Source of the DNA: Planctomycetaceae bacterium
GTDB lineage: Bacteria > Planctomycetota > Planctomycetia > Pirellulales > Pirellulaceae
Length of the DNA: 37,826 nt
Direction: 5' to 3'
NCBI GenBank assembly: GCA_002709045.1
Contig: PAPJ01000039.1
Coordinates: 1-37,826 of the forward strand
Positions 25,305 to 35,100 of the stretch are shown here, piece after piece. Both the position numbers and the translations under genes were made by a program. The stretch's first letter is position 1. The number at the start of each line of letters is the position of its first letter. Below the pieces are notes generated by a model. The model was not told the DNA's origin, did no database searches, and was given only the letters and a program-made list of their open reading frames with translations.

Positions 25305-28300
25305 TTAGTTAGATTTAAGTGTTTGCAGATAGGCGATAAGATCGGCCAGTAATTCAGGGGTCAGATTATCAACCAGCCCTTTAGGCATCATGGATCCTTC
25401 GGATTTGCGACGAACTTCAATTTCATCCTTTTTTAGTATGATTGGAAGTCCGTTGGTTTGGCGGAGATTAACTTCCGTTGCGCTTTCGCTGGTGATAAAT
25501 CCGGTGATGACCTTGCCTTCCACGGTGATAAAGGCATACGTGTTAAACCCCTGAGCAATCTTTGCGTTTGGGTTAAGGATTGACTCGATCAGTTCCTGCT
25601 TCTTATAACGTTTTCCAATGTCAACAAGATGCGGGCCCTTGGGTATCTGGCCATTGGCTGTCGTGTGACAGGCCACACAGTTTTGCCGGCTGAACAGAGG
25701 TGCGCCCTTTTTGGGATTACCTTTGAAATCGTTCGCCCGGTAAGCCGAGATGTCGGTCTTTAGATTGGCAATCAGATCCGGGTTGTTAGGATCTGCCCGG
25801 GCGATTTTAATAGGCGCCATTTCAGCGCGTGTGTTAGCATCGGTAACGAGTTGTTGTAAACCATCGATCTCAACTTTATGTCGGGCAAGTTGCCGGCCTG
25901 CCTTTGCCTGACTTTCAGAACTCAGTTCAGGAATAATCGTTCTTAGAACTGTAGCAATCTTTTCACTTTGCTCCCAGGTCTGACGGTCGAAGTAAGGACC
26001 TGTTAGGTCCGGACGTGTACCCCACCAACCACCACTATATTCGCCCTCGTGATGATAAAGTCGGATCAGTGTGGTAATCGCTTCTTCACGCGTTGCCGCG
26101 TTTTGAGTTGTGCTCAGTAGTTTGATCAATCCATCGACAGCCCTGAGGTTATGCATGTATTTAAGTGCCCAGAATGCCCCCTCGGCATAAGGCCCTTCAA
26201 CTTCGTTGAGGCAGGCTTCAGTGGCGTTGCAGCGTTCCAATGCTCGGATTGCGAGGTGTGATAAGACTCTTCCCGGATCAGCCTGTTTATAGAGCGGTTC
26301 TCCAACGGGTTTAGGATAATTGACATCTCGCAGCGTATGGGCGATGATCGATTCACCTGCCGCCGGGTTACCGATCCGCCCCAGGCAGATCAGTGCCTGA
26401 GCCTGAACTCGTGGATTAGCGTCAGCCAGTGCGTTGGTAAATGGTCTAATATCGAGATCCTGCAGTCCGTCTTCACGATCCGTTATCGCCCGCAAAGCAT
26501 GTTCGCGAATTGCCTCATTTTTGAGCAGTCGGAGGAGGATTGGATTCGCAGCATTACCTGCAAGTTGTTTGAGAGTATAAATTGCCGCCACGCGACCATA
26601 CAGTGGGCTCTCTTGATTGGCGGCCGCCGCGGTCAGGGTTGTGAGCCACTGTTCGCTTCTCCCACGACGTAGAATTTCACGTTGAGCATGAATTTGGTAG
26701 ATGTGACTTGATGCATTGAGGTGACTTAAAAGTTGCGAGTCCGTTTGTTCGGACATAATAGGAAATGGTTTGGGCACGTGTCCATTTGGTGTAAGCATGG
26801 CCACAAACCCAACATCTTCACCACTATAAGAAAACTTCCCATTCTTCCAGCTAGCGACAACCATCCGACCGCTCCCATCAACATCCATGTCTGTGGGACG
26901 TGGAATCTTTAGAAAAACTTCTTGATGAGCATCGAAGGTCACTCCGTTTGAGGGAAGGTTGTGACGATAAACTTCACTACGTCCCCAGTCACAAGTATAG
27001 AGAGCATCGCCGAAAGGGGCCGGCCAACGCAGGTCGTGCAAGTACATTGCTCCGCATCCCGAACCCCCACCATAATCCGCCAGTGGTGGCAGGCCTTCTT
27101 CGGTGAAATTTACATATAAGGAGGGATAACCATAATTTCCTGACTGATGGATGTGACTAAGGCGAATATCCCAGCCGCCGCCGTCATTTGTATTATCGCG
27201 TGTGTAAACATTCATCAGTGGGTCGATACATACATCCATGATATTTCGCTGACCCCAGTTGTAAATTTCCATTTCTTTTCCATTCGGTCGGACGCGAAGG
27301 ATTCCACCGCCACGTTTGGCCAGTACTCGTCCGTCAGCACCCGTCGCGTTGGTAAAACCAAAGTCACCCACGGCGATATATAACCAACCGTCGATACCCA
27401 TTCGTATTCCATTGGTTGTGTGATCGGCACCGCGGCGTTCGACCTCGTCGGTGCTAATGCCGGTAATGAGTTCTTCGTGTTGATCCGCAGTTCCGTCTCC
27501 GTCAGTGTCATGGAATACGCTTAAGGTTGGCGGGTGTAATACCCATAAAGAACCGTTGTCATAGAAAAGGCCGCGAGGATGATCCATGCGGGCAAATTCA
27601 TTGATCCTGTCAGCCTTCCCGTCACCGTCAACATCGATGCAGCGCAGAACCTTCCCCTGCCCATCTTCTTTTCCCAGAGAACCCTGGGGATCGACACCGA
27701 TGAAGACTTCACCGGTTGGTGCAGATGCGATACAGACAGGATAATTGACCTCTGGTGGGTTTCCGAAAAGAGTAACATTAAATCCTGCCGGAGCCTGAAC
27801 ATCGGCAATAGTCGCGTTGCTTGTCGAGTTGTTAGTGACAGTTTTAGGAAGTTCCGGTAAATCCGGCGTGGCATAGGCTTCAAATTCCCAGAAACTTCCC
27901 CAGTAGTTGCCGCTGGCACCAAGGAAAGTTACCTGTAGAAATTTAGTATCCGGTGAATCAACCCTGTGAGGTGTAACCTTGGCTTTTTTATTGTTGCCCG
28001 ACTGATCAACGATTTCGACCCACTTTTTTCCGTCTGCAGAAGCATGGATTTTATATTTGTATGCAGCGTCTTTTTTTTCCCAATGGATACGCAACGAGCG
28101 TACGTGAGACACCTTTTCAAGTTCCACCTGCCAGGTTTGGCCAATTCCCTGTCCTTGAGAACACCAGCGTGTTGAAAGATCACCGTCTACGGCGTTCTTT
28201 GCGAAATTCTGTTTATTAGCTTCTTCCGATTGCGCCTTGGCCGGACGTTTGAATGCCAGATTGGCTCCGCCACAGCATTCCACCGGAAGTTTATTGGGAT

Positions 28301-29144
28301 CTCCTTTAGGAACGGCCGGCGCAGAAACCAGAGTTTTGATTTGAGCATCGATTTCAGGAGTGCTGGGAGTAAAGTGCTGGGCCGTGTCGAGACCGACTGA
28401 CCAAAGAAGTCCTTTTGTGAACATGTCCAGCCATTTTGGTTCAGCCATCGTTTCGTTGTAATGGCCAATGGTGGTTGCAAAGACATTTCCCTTACCGTAT
28501 TTATTAGTCCAGATACAGGTCTGTGGTTCACCATCGCTCATTCGCTTGGCCTGACCAAGAACAGTCGCGGTGTCAAATAACTTGATGGAATGATAGAGTT
28601 CGCCCTTAGGAGCAATAAATGTCTTTCCAAATCCCTGCATCGCCGGATGGTCGCTCTTTACGTTGTCAACCGTATAAGAGTAGTGGGGACCATGGCCCGG
28701 AGATTGCATACCAACAAATTCAAACCAGGTGTCATCCCCTGTACGGTAGCTATGCATAGCACAGTGGATGAGCATTGCAGGCAGGCCTTCACGATGAGGT
28801 CGAACAATGTTTTCGACCCACTCTTTTTCACTGGCATGTGAGAAACACTCGTTGTGAACCACAATGTCATAGCCAGCAGACCAGTTTTTGTCACGGTAAA
28901 GCGGGATATATGAGTCCGTGGCTGTTCCGCCCTGTTGCACTAAAGTCCAGACGACATTAGCTCGCGCGGAAACACCTTTGGAAATGATTTGTTTCTGGCG
29001 GGTATAGTCGTGACAGCAGCCTCCACAGACTAATAACGCGCGAATAGGACGTTGTTTGGTTCCCAGATTCTTAACCTTGGACTGGCCCAATGCCGGATGA
29101 ATAGTTAGAGCCGCCAAAGCGAATGTTAGAATGAAGCGGTGCAT
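25305..29144 (-). CDS. ThuA / discoidin / PVC-type dehydrogenase / HEAT / cytochrome c fusion
   Basis: A 1279-residue secreted multidomain protein. Signal peptide 1-21 (ALTIHPALGQ). Residues about 32-255: ThuA domain (RALLVCGGCCHDYTRQ, VHNECFSHA, PAMLIHCAMHSYR, IGHYNETM), a class I glutamine amidotransferase-like fold that includes enzymes of keto-sugar and trehalose use. About 290-430: F5/8 type C (discoidin) domain (NAVDGDLSTRWCS, LRIHWEKKDAAYKYKI), a likely sugar or surface binder. About 455-835: PVC-type beta-propeller dehydrogenase with DxDxDG calcium-type loops at 504-512 and 546-554. About 840-1130: HEAT repeats. C-terminus: haem site CVACH at 1156-1160 and SMMPKGL. It is the last gene of a minus-strand run beginning at 35822, 104 bases after a DUF1501 gene. 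Joining a sugar-linked ThuA domain, a binding module and a haem electron acceptor in one chain suggests extracellular sugar oxidation, which is inference. Confidence 0.9.
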   Translation of the reverse strand: MHRFILTFALAALTIHPALGQSKVKNLGTKQRPIRALLVCGGCCHDYTRQKQIISKGVSARANVVWTLVQQGGTATDSYIPLYRDKNWSAGYDIVVHNECFSHASEKEWVENIVRPHREGLPAMLIHCAMHSYRTGDDTWFEFVGMQSPGHGPHYSYTVDNVKSDHPAMQGFGKTFIAPKGELYHSIKLFDTATVLGQAKRMSDGEPQTCIWTNKYGKGNVFATTIGHYNETMAEPKWLDMFTKGLLWSVGLDTAQHFTPSTPEIDAQIKTLVSAPAVPKGDPNKLPVECCGGANLAFKRPAKAQSEEANKQNFAKNAVDGDLSTRWCSQGQGIGQTWQVELEKVSHVRSLRIHWEKKDAAYKYKIHASADGKKWVEIVDQSGNNKKAKVTPHRVDSPDTKFLQVTFLGASGNYWGSFWEFEAYATPDLPELPKTVTNNSTSNATIADVQAPAGFNVTLFGNPPEVNYPVCIASAPTGEVFIGVDPQGSLGKEDGQGKVLRCIDVDGDGKADRINEFARMDHPRGLFYDNGSLWVLHPPTLSVFHDTDGDGTADQHEELITGISTDEVERRGADHTTNGIRMGIDGWLYIAVGDFGFTNATGADGRVLAKRGGGILRVRPNGKEMEIYNWGQRNIMDVCIDPLMNVYTRDNTNDGGGWDIRLSHIHQSGNYGYPSLYVNFTEEGLPPLADYGGGSGCGAMYLHDLRWPAPFGDALYTCDWGRSEVYRHNLPSNGVTFDAHQEVFLKIPRPTDMDVDGSGRMVVASWKNGKFSYSGEDVGFVAMLTPNGHVPKPFPIMSEQTDSQLLSHLNASSHIYQIHAQREILRRGRSEQWLTTLTAAAANQESPLYGRVAAIYTLKQLAGNAANPILLRLLKNEAIREHALRAITDREDGLQDLDIRPFTNALADANPRVQAQALICLGRIGNPAAGESIIAHTLRDVNYPKPVGEPLYKQADPGRVLSHLAIRALERCNATEACLNEVEGPYAEGAFWALKYMHNLRAVDGLIKLLSTTQNAATREEAITTLIRLYHHEGEYSGGWWGTRPDLTGPYFDRQTWEQSEKIATVLRTIIPELSSESQAKAGRQLARHKVEIDGLQQLVTDANTRAEMAPIKIARADPNNPDLIANLKTDISAYRANDFKGNPKKGAPLFSRQNCVACHTTANGQIPKGPHLVDIGKRYKKQELIESILNPNAKIAQGFNTYAFITVEGKVITGFITSESATEVNLRQTNGLPIILKKDEIEVRRKSEGSMMPKGLVDNLTPELLADLIAYLQTLKSN

Positions 29145-29248
29145 GTTGTAAGTTCCATCAAACGAAAACAGGTAAGTGGATTAGAACAGGACTGATTTTA
29201 TCAAAGATTGCAATAAAGCGAGTCGACAATCCGGAGAGCACACAAGGT

Positions 29249-30613
29249 TTAGAGTAGTGGCAGTGGCTCCCCTTCACAGATCGGAAGAGGACGGCCCAGT
29301 TGATCGTAGATTTCAGAATTGTGGTGAATGCCTAAAGCATTAAAAATCGTGGCGTGCAGGTCACCGGGAGTTGCCGGGTTATTGCGAGGATAGGCACCAT
29401 TGGTGTCGCTGCTCCCATAAATGTGGCCGCCCTTAATTCCGCCACCCGCTAAAGCGACGGAGTAGACGTTGGGATAGTGGTCACGACCGGCTCCGCCGTT
29501 AATCTTAGGTGTTCTTCCAAACTCAGTTAGGAAGACAACTAATGTTTCTTCCAGCATGCCGCGATCCTCTAAATCGTTCAGTAGGGCATTGCATCCCTGA
29601 TCCCACACTGGAAGCAGGTTGTGTTTCAGTCGATTAAAATTGTCACGGTGAGTATCCCACATATCACCCGCACCACCATTCAAATCGCCGGCACTGCAGA
29701 TTACCTGAGTGATAGGAACACCAGCTTCGATGAGCCGCCGTGCCAGTAGCAGGCTTTGACCACCTATATGGTCGCCGTAGGCTTCACGAAGTTTGGCTGG
29801 TTCCTTGTCCAGATTGTAGGCATCGCGGACTTTGCCGTTGATAAGCATGTCGGTTGCAAGTTCACGAAAATGATCAAAACTTCTGAAGGAGTCTTCCTGA
29901 GACAGTGGGGACTCGAGTTGGTGTAATAATTCGTTGCGGCGTTGCAACAGCGGTAGATCTTTTTCTTCGCCCAGATCTAGAACTTCACTGCCCAGCGTTC
30001 TTGAAACACCGCCCCATTCACGTCCTGCCGGAGTACGTATGACTACAGGATCATAATTAATTCCCAGGAATCCTCCATACTCACCTGCCTGTAGTGTTCC
30101 ATTATCAACCATCGGGTAAGGCAGTCGCACAGCACGTGGAACTCCCCGCGGAGCGTTTCGAAAGGCACTGACCATCGCAGCCAGACTCGGCCAGTCTTCC
30201 CGCATGGGAGGAATGTTGCCGGCACGTGGTGGCTTATGCCCAGTCATATTCCAGTACATACCACGCCCGTGTGCCGAATCCGAATGATGCATGGAACGAA
30301 TAATTGCAAGTTTTTCAGTTTGCTGAGCCATCAGCGGGATATGTTCACTAACACGGTAACCGGGTGTGGCTGTATTAATAGTCCCGAAGGGGCCACGGAT
30401 CTCAGCATGAGCATCCATCTTGGGATCAAATGTTTCGTGATGACTCATACCACCCCAACAATAAACGACAATGCAGTTTTTTGCCCTGCCGCTTCCCGGA
30501 CGTGGTTTAAACGCAGATGCCTGAGCCTGCTGTTGCATCTGAAGCCATATTGGCAACGAGCAGGACAGCATACCAGCTGATGTCTTCAGTAGTTCTCTGC
30601 GTGGAAGTTTCAT
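29249..30613 (-). CDS. DUF1501 protein with Tat signal
   Basis: A 454-residue DUF1501 protein; this family is placed near the alkaline phosphatase/sulfatase superfamily but has no proven reaction. Twin-arginine signal PRRELLKTSAG at 4-14 with a short hydrophobic stretch to about 25. Family landmarks: VYCWGGMSHHETFDPK (metal-site-like, with Asp after TF), IRSMHHSDSAHGRGMYWNMTG, LLARRLIEAGVPITQV, VFLTEFGRTPKINGGAGRDHYPN, and GGGIKGGHIYGSSD near the C-terminus. It is intact and follows a second DUF1501 gene by 159 bases on the same strand; it has no adjacent cytochrome of the PSD1 class of its own, but the haem-containing ThuA fusion follows it. The two DUF1501 proteins are clearly divergent, so this is not a recent duplication. 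Confidence 0.93.
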   Translation of the reverse strand: MKLPRRELLKTSAGMLSCSLPIWLQMQQQAQASAFKPRPGSGRAKNCIVVYCWGGMSHHETFDPKMDAHAEIRGPFGTINTATPGYRVSEHIPLMAQQTEKLAIIRSMHHSDSAHGRGMYWNMTGHKPPRAGNIPPMREDWPSLAAMVSAFRNAPRGVPRAVRLPYPMVDNGTLQAGEYGGFLGINYDPVVIRTPAGREWGGVSRTLGSEVLDLGEEKDLPLLQRRNELLHQLESPLSQEDSFRSFDHFRELATDMLINGKVRDAYNLDKEPAKLREAYGDHIGGQSLLLARRLIEAGVPITQVICSAGDLNGGAGDMWDTHRDNFNRLKHNLLPVWDQGCNALLNDLEDRGMLEETLVVFLTEFGRTPKINGGAGRDHYPNVYSVALAGGGIKGGHIYGSSDTNGAYPRNNPATPGDLHATIFNALGIHHNSEIYDQLGRPLPICEGEPLPLL

Positions 30614-30713
30614 AAATAAAGCGTGCGACCTTGTAGGTTACGAATCTCTTTTTATTGTACTAAGAAACGGGGGTCGGATGCCAATAGCACTTTAATAGCA
30701 TGCCACATGATTC

Positions 30714-30758
30714 GATAGTTGCGTTAATAATAGTTGCGCCAATAATAGTTGCGGCAAT
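30714..30758. repeat. Three tandem 15-base repeats between two DUF1501 genes
   Basis: Consecutive units (G/A)ATAGTTGCG(TT/CC/GC)AAT occupy 30714-30728, 30729-30743 and 30744-30758, differing only at the first base and at two central positions. They begin 15 bases beyond the stop codon of the DUF1501 gene at 30773-32167, inside the 159-base spacer before the next gene of the run. No open frame uses them. They could be a binding site array or slippage product. Confidence 0.8.
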
Positions 30759-30772
30759 AATAATCCGGACGC

Positions 30773-32167
30773 TTAGCTCATGATCTGCTTAATAACACGT
30801 CCGTGGACGTCTGTCAGGCGGAAATCTCTGCCCGCATGTCGATACACAAGTCGTTCATGATCAAGACCCATTAAGTGCAGGATTGTCGCATGATAGTCAT
30901 GAATGTGGACGGCGTCACGAACAACTTTGTTACCAATGTCATCGGTTTCACCATGAACCACGCCACCTTTGACCCCTGCTCCGGCTAACCAACATGAAAA
31001 AGCGTGAGGATGATGGGCTCGGCTTTTTGTGCCTTTACCGTCCTGTGCCCAGGGAGTGCGTCCAAATTCAGTACAGAAAATCAGCAGGACATCATTGAAC
31101 AGCCCGCGTTGTTTAAGGTCCGTTATTAAAGCCGCTGCCGGCTGATCGACTCTTTGGGCGTATTTTGCGTGCGATCCAATATCGCGGTGAGCCGCATCCC
31201 AGTTGTCTCTACAGGCTCCGATGGCATCGATTACCTCTACAAAACGAACACCCGCTTCGATCATCCGTCGAGCCATGATTACCTGAGAGGCATAGGATGT
31301 TGGATCATCAGGGGATGCTCCGTAAAGCTCAAATGTTTCTTTGCTTTCCCTGGATAAGTCCATAATCTGCGGAGCTTCTGCCTGCAGACCGCGGGCAGTC
31401 TCAAAGGAACTAATTCGGGCTTTCAGCGTGTTGTCTGATTTGCGGGTTCGTAAGTGACGCTGATTCAGCGAAGACAGAAGGTTTAATTCAAGCGATTGAC
31501 TTGCTTTGTTCGTGGTAGCTGTCAGATTGGGGATGGGGGTTTCTCCGGGTGTGATTTGTACACCGGCATTTTCCCCGGGGAGGAAGATCGAATCCCAAAT
31601 CTGCGGTCCTGCATATGGGCGATGCTCAGAAATTACAACATGTCCCGGTAGTGACGGGTTGTCAGAACCCAGACCATGGCTGAGCCAGGATCCCAGCGAA
31701 GGCATGGCGAATCCGGTACTACCGGTATGAAGTTGAAGTGTTGCTTCGCCATGGTCTATGTGATCGCAGTTCATTGAACGAATGAGCGCACATTCATGCA
31801 TTTGTGCGCGAATAAACGGAAAAAGATCGCTGACTTGAGTGCCGCAATTTTTGTTAGGACTGAATTTCCAGTTAGATGCTTTAAGGTAACGGTCAAAGTC
31901 TTTTCGTCCAAAATCGTAACCGATAGAGGTGTCGTGTTCACGAGCCAAACGAGGTTTGGGATCGAAGGTATCCACATGGGAATACCCACCAGACATATAC
32001 AATACGATGACCTGCTTAGCACGCGCTGGAAAATGAGGCTGGGGAAGTTCTTTGCTCAGCACGGCAGTGCTGCCCGGGACAATTGCGGGCATTGCAGCGA
32101 CCGCGGCCGTCGAGCCGAGTCGTTTGAGAGCAGTTCTGCGATTGATATTGGAAGTGTATAGGGTCAC
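30773..32167 (-). CDS. DUF1501 protein with Tat signal, partner of the PSCyt/PSD1 protein
   Basis: A 464-residue DUF1501 protein. It starts with GTG four bases after the stop of the PSCyt/PSD1 gene, with no ribosome site of its own visible, so translation is probably coupled. The twin-arginine signal is INRRTALKRLGSTAAVAAMPA (residues 8-28). Motifs: VLYMSGGYSHVDTFDPKP, IRSMNCDHIDHGEATLQLHTGSTG, MARRMIEAGVRFVEVI, FCTEFGRTPWAQDGKGTKSRAHHPHAFSCWLAG, GVKGGVVHGETDDIG. The pairing DUF1549/DUF1553 protein followed by DUF1501 protein is one of the commonest gene pairs in planctomycete genomes. It is exported folded and is expected to work with its cytochrome neighbour; the reaction is not known. Confidence 0.93.
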   Translation of the reverse strand: MTLYTSNINRRTALKRLGSTAAVAAMPAIVPGSTAVLSKELPQPHFPARAKQVIVLYMSGGYSHVDTFDPKPRLAREHDTSIGYDFGRKDFDRYLKASNWKFSPNKNCGTQVSDLFPFIRAQMHECALIRSMNCDHIDHGEATLQLHTGSTGFAMPSLGSWLSHGLGSDNPSLPGHVVISEHRPYAGPQIWDSIFLPGENAGVQITPGETPIPNLTATTNKASQSLELNLLSSLNQRHLRTRKSDNTLKARISSFETARGLQAEAPQIMDLSRESKETFELYGASPDDPTSYASQVIMARRMIEAGVRFVEVIDAIGACRDNWDAAHRDIGSHAKYAQRVDQPAAALITDLKQRGLFNDVLLIFCTEFGRTPWAQDGKGTKSRAHHPHAFSCWLAGAGVKGGVVHGETDDIGNKVVRDAVHIHDYHATILHLMGLDHERLVYRHAGRDFRLTDVHGRVIKQIMS

Positions 32168-32171
32168 GTGA

Positions 32172-35100
32172 CTAGTCGATGAAAAAAAACTCGTTACTTG
32201 TTAGCAGGACTCGGCATAATGCCTGGTATTCTGGCGAAGCCAGATCGGTGGCAATGTTAGTAGTCTCAGGGGATTTGCGATATGTCTGTAAAAACTGTTT
32301 GACCTCGTTCAGTTCCTCCGGACTTACTTCCCGGCTATACAATTGTTGAAAAAGCCAATTGATCCGCCGATCTTCATTTTGCAATGCCTTCTGCATACGG
32401 ATCGCCAGAGCCTGTGACTGGTTATTGATAAAATCGGAATTCATCAAAAATAGTGCCTGGGCCGGAACGGTTGTCGTGTTCCGTCCTGCTGTACTGCTGT
32501 TAGTGTCCGGACTATCAAACAGCCCCAGCAGTGAATGTCTGAATATTCGTTGCGTAATCAGATAGACACTGCGATGGTTGTGGTCGTACTCTTTGTGAAA
32601 TGGATTGTTGAGGTTGTATCTGGTTTTATACCACGGGTCGAGTGGATGTGCTCCCGGCTGCGTTAGATTCAGTTGGCCACTGATGAACAGGATCGAGTCC
32701 CGGATTGATTCTGCATCCAGTCTTTGACGCGAGTATCTCCAAAGCCATACATTGTCCGGGTCCTGAGTCTGCTGTGATTCATCACTGTCGAGGCTGCTAA
32801 GTTGATAGGTTTCTGTAAGCATGATTCGACGATGGAGTTTCTTAAGCGACCAGCCGTCATCAATAAATGTTTGTGCCAGCCAGTCTAAGAGTTCAGGATG
32901 AGTAGGTCGTTTACCCTGACGGCCAAAATTATCTAAAGATTCCACGATTCCGCGGCCAAAGTGTTGAGCCCAGATGCGGTTGACTAATACGCGTGCTGTC
33001 AGTGGATGATTTTCCTGAATGAGCCAGTTAGCAAGTTGAAGCCTCCCTGAACCATGTTCAATATTAGTCTCGTCAGCGGGAGTAATTGTCGACAAAAAGT
33101 GACGCGGGACGAGGCTCCCCAGTGTCTCTGGATTGCCCCGCAGGTGAATACGGGAATCTGCGATATTGCCTTCTCTGACACTAAAGACAAATTGATAAGG
33201 GGGCTCTGCACCCATCTTGTCTTTTCTTTCACGTAGCCATTGCAGTCCATAAATCATTAATTCACGAAATTTTCCAGATCGAAACGAAAGGTGTTCTTCC
33301 CGCTTGGCTTCAAATTCAGCGATCGTTTGTTGGATTACTTTGCCCCGGTCTGTATTCTGCTGACCGGACGCTGCTAATTCCTTTAGCTTGGCCTGCTGCT
33401 CCTTGAGCTTCTGGTCGGCCTGCTTGAAGGCATCTAAGGTGGGCTTGAGCCATGGTCTGAAATGATTGTTGATTTGGTATTCGTAGCGATCGATCAGTTT
33501 CCAATATTGTTGTGCTGTGTCTGAAGAGTTGTTAAGCGGATCGTGTGGATTTAAGTTGAATGGAGTCTTTTGATCAGACATCCCCATCCATGGATACTTG
33601 GTGCTGCGAAAGATCCCATAAATGCCGTAGTAGTCGGCTGTTGGGATCGGGTCAAATTTATGGTCGTGGCAACGGGCACAACGTAACGTCAGTCCCATAA
33701 TGCCTCGGCCAACAGTGTCTAAGGTGTCTTCAATAGTCATGTGCAAGCTGTCTTCTCGGCGGTTACCAAACCTGCGACTGAGAGAGATGAATCCGGTTGC
33801 AACATTGTATCCTTTGGCCTCTTCAGAGTTTGTCGTGAGCGACGCAAGGATGTCACCGGCCAGTTGTGCCTGAATAAAAACGTTGTAAGGCATGTCGTTG
33901 TTCATCGAGTTGATTACCCAGTTGCGATACAGGTAAGCCGAATGGATGGGAATGTCACCTACATCGCCTTGTGTATCGGCGTACCGGGCCACGTCCAGCC
34001 AAAGTCGTCCTTGTCGTTCACCATAACGGGGCGAATTCAGTAACCGATCGACAACTTTAGCAAACGCGTCGTCGTCGTCGGCAGGGTCGTCAGTGAAGGC
34101 TCGGACCTGTTCAATCGTAGGTGGAATGCCGGTAAGATCGAGGGTGGCACGGCGAATAAGTGTGCGACGACCGACCCCAGGCGTGGCAGCGATCTGATGG
34201 GCGATCCGCTTAGTCTGAACGAATCGGTCGATTGCATTTTTGTTCCAACGCGGGTCTTTCGCTGGAGGAGGAGTTGTCCTTTGACGAGGCCGGAAAGCCC
34301 AGTCAATTTCAGGATCGAATTCGATCGTATTGGATTCCGATTTGTGGAGAGCGGTTTCTGTGGTGGCGGGAGAATTCGGCCAGACAGCACCCTCATTAAT
34401 CCACCGGTAAAACCGGCGTATTTCGTCGTGTGTTAATTGATCACCATCATCCGGAGGCATTCGTAGTTCTTTATGGGTCTTCTGGATGGCAGCAATCAGT
34501 AAGCTGTCTTCTGCACGGAAGGGGACGATAGAAGCCCCATATTCTCCGCCTTGTAGAAGAGCCTGTCGCGAAGATACTGAGAGTGGACTTTCTGAATCGG
34601 ATTTGCCGGAATGGCAACCTGAACAGCGTTCGATAAGTATGGGGCGTATGCTGGTCTCGAAGAATAACTCCTTCTCCTGCTGGGTGGCGTTGTTTGTTGT
34701 TTTGGGGATTAATGTTGCTTGTCCCGCCTGATGGTGGCTACGAATGACTTCCCCACTTAAGACAGACGCATAGATTGCCAATTCGTCTATCCGACCTTCC
34801 CATGGACTGTTGCTTTGGTGGTTGTTTCCAATCAGCAGGTTTCCTTCGTTGCGGAATTGAATAATACCGCTGAATGTGTCCCGAGCCACCTCTTTTCCGT
34901 CAAGGTAGGCTTTCGCTGTTCCACCGTCGAGATCCCGCTCTACGGTGATGGCCATGTGGTGAAACGAGCGTTCGCTTTGAGGTTTGTTTAAGGAGGGGTT
35001 TTTTATCTCCAGGCGGATCATGTCTTTTGCGGGGTTCTGCAGGGTGAACAAAAAATGGCCGTTCTGACGTTTGCGGTAAATCCATAAAGAATTCTGATTA

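Noticed and set aside
25285..25312. Near-palindrome AACTGGCGCCGGTT between convergent genes, as a bidirectional terminator
   Set aside because: The stem would be about five pairs and no clear T-run follows on either strand.
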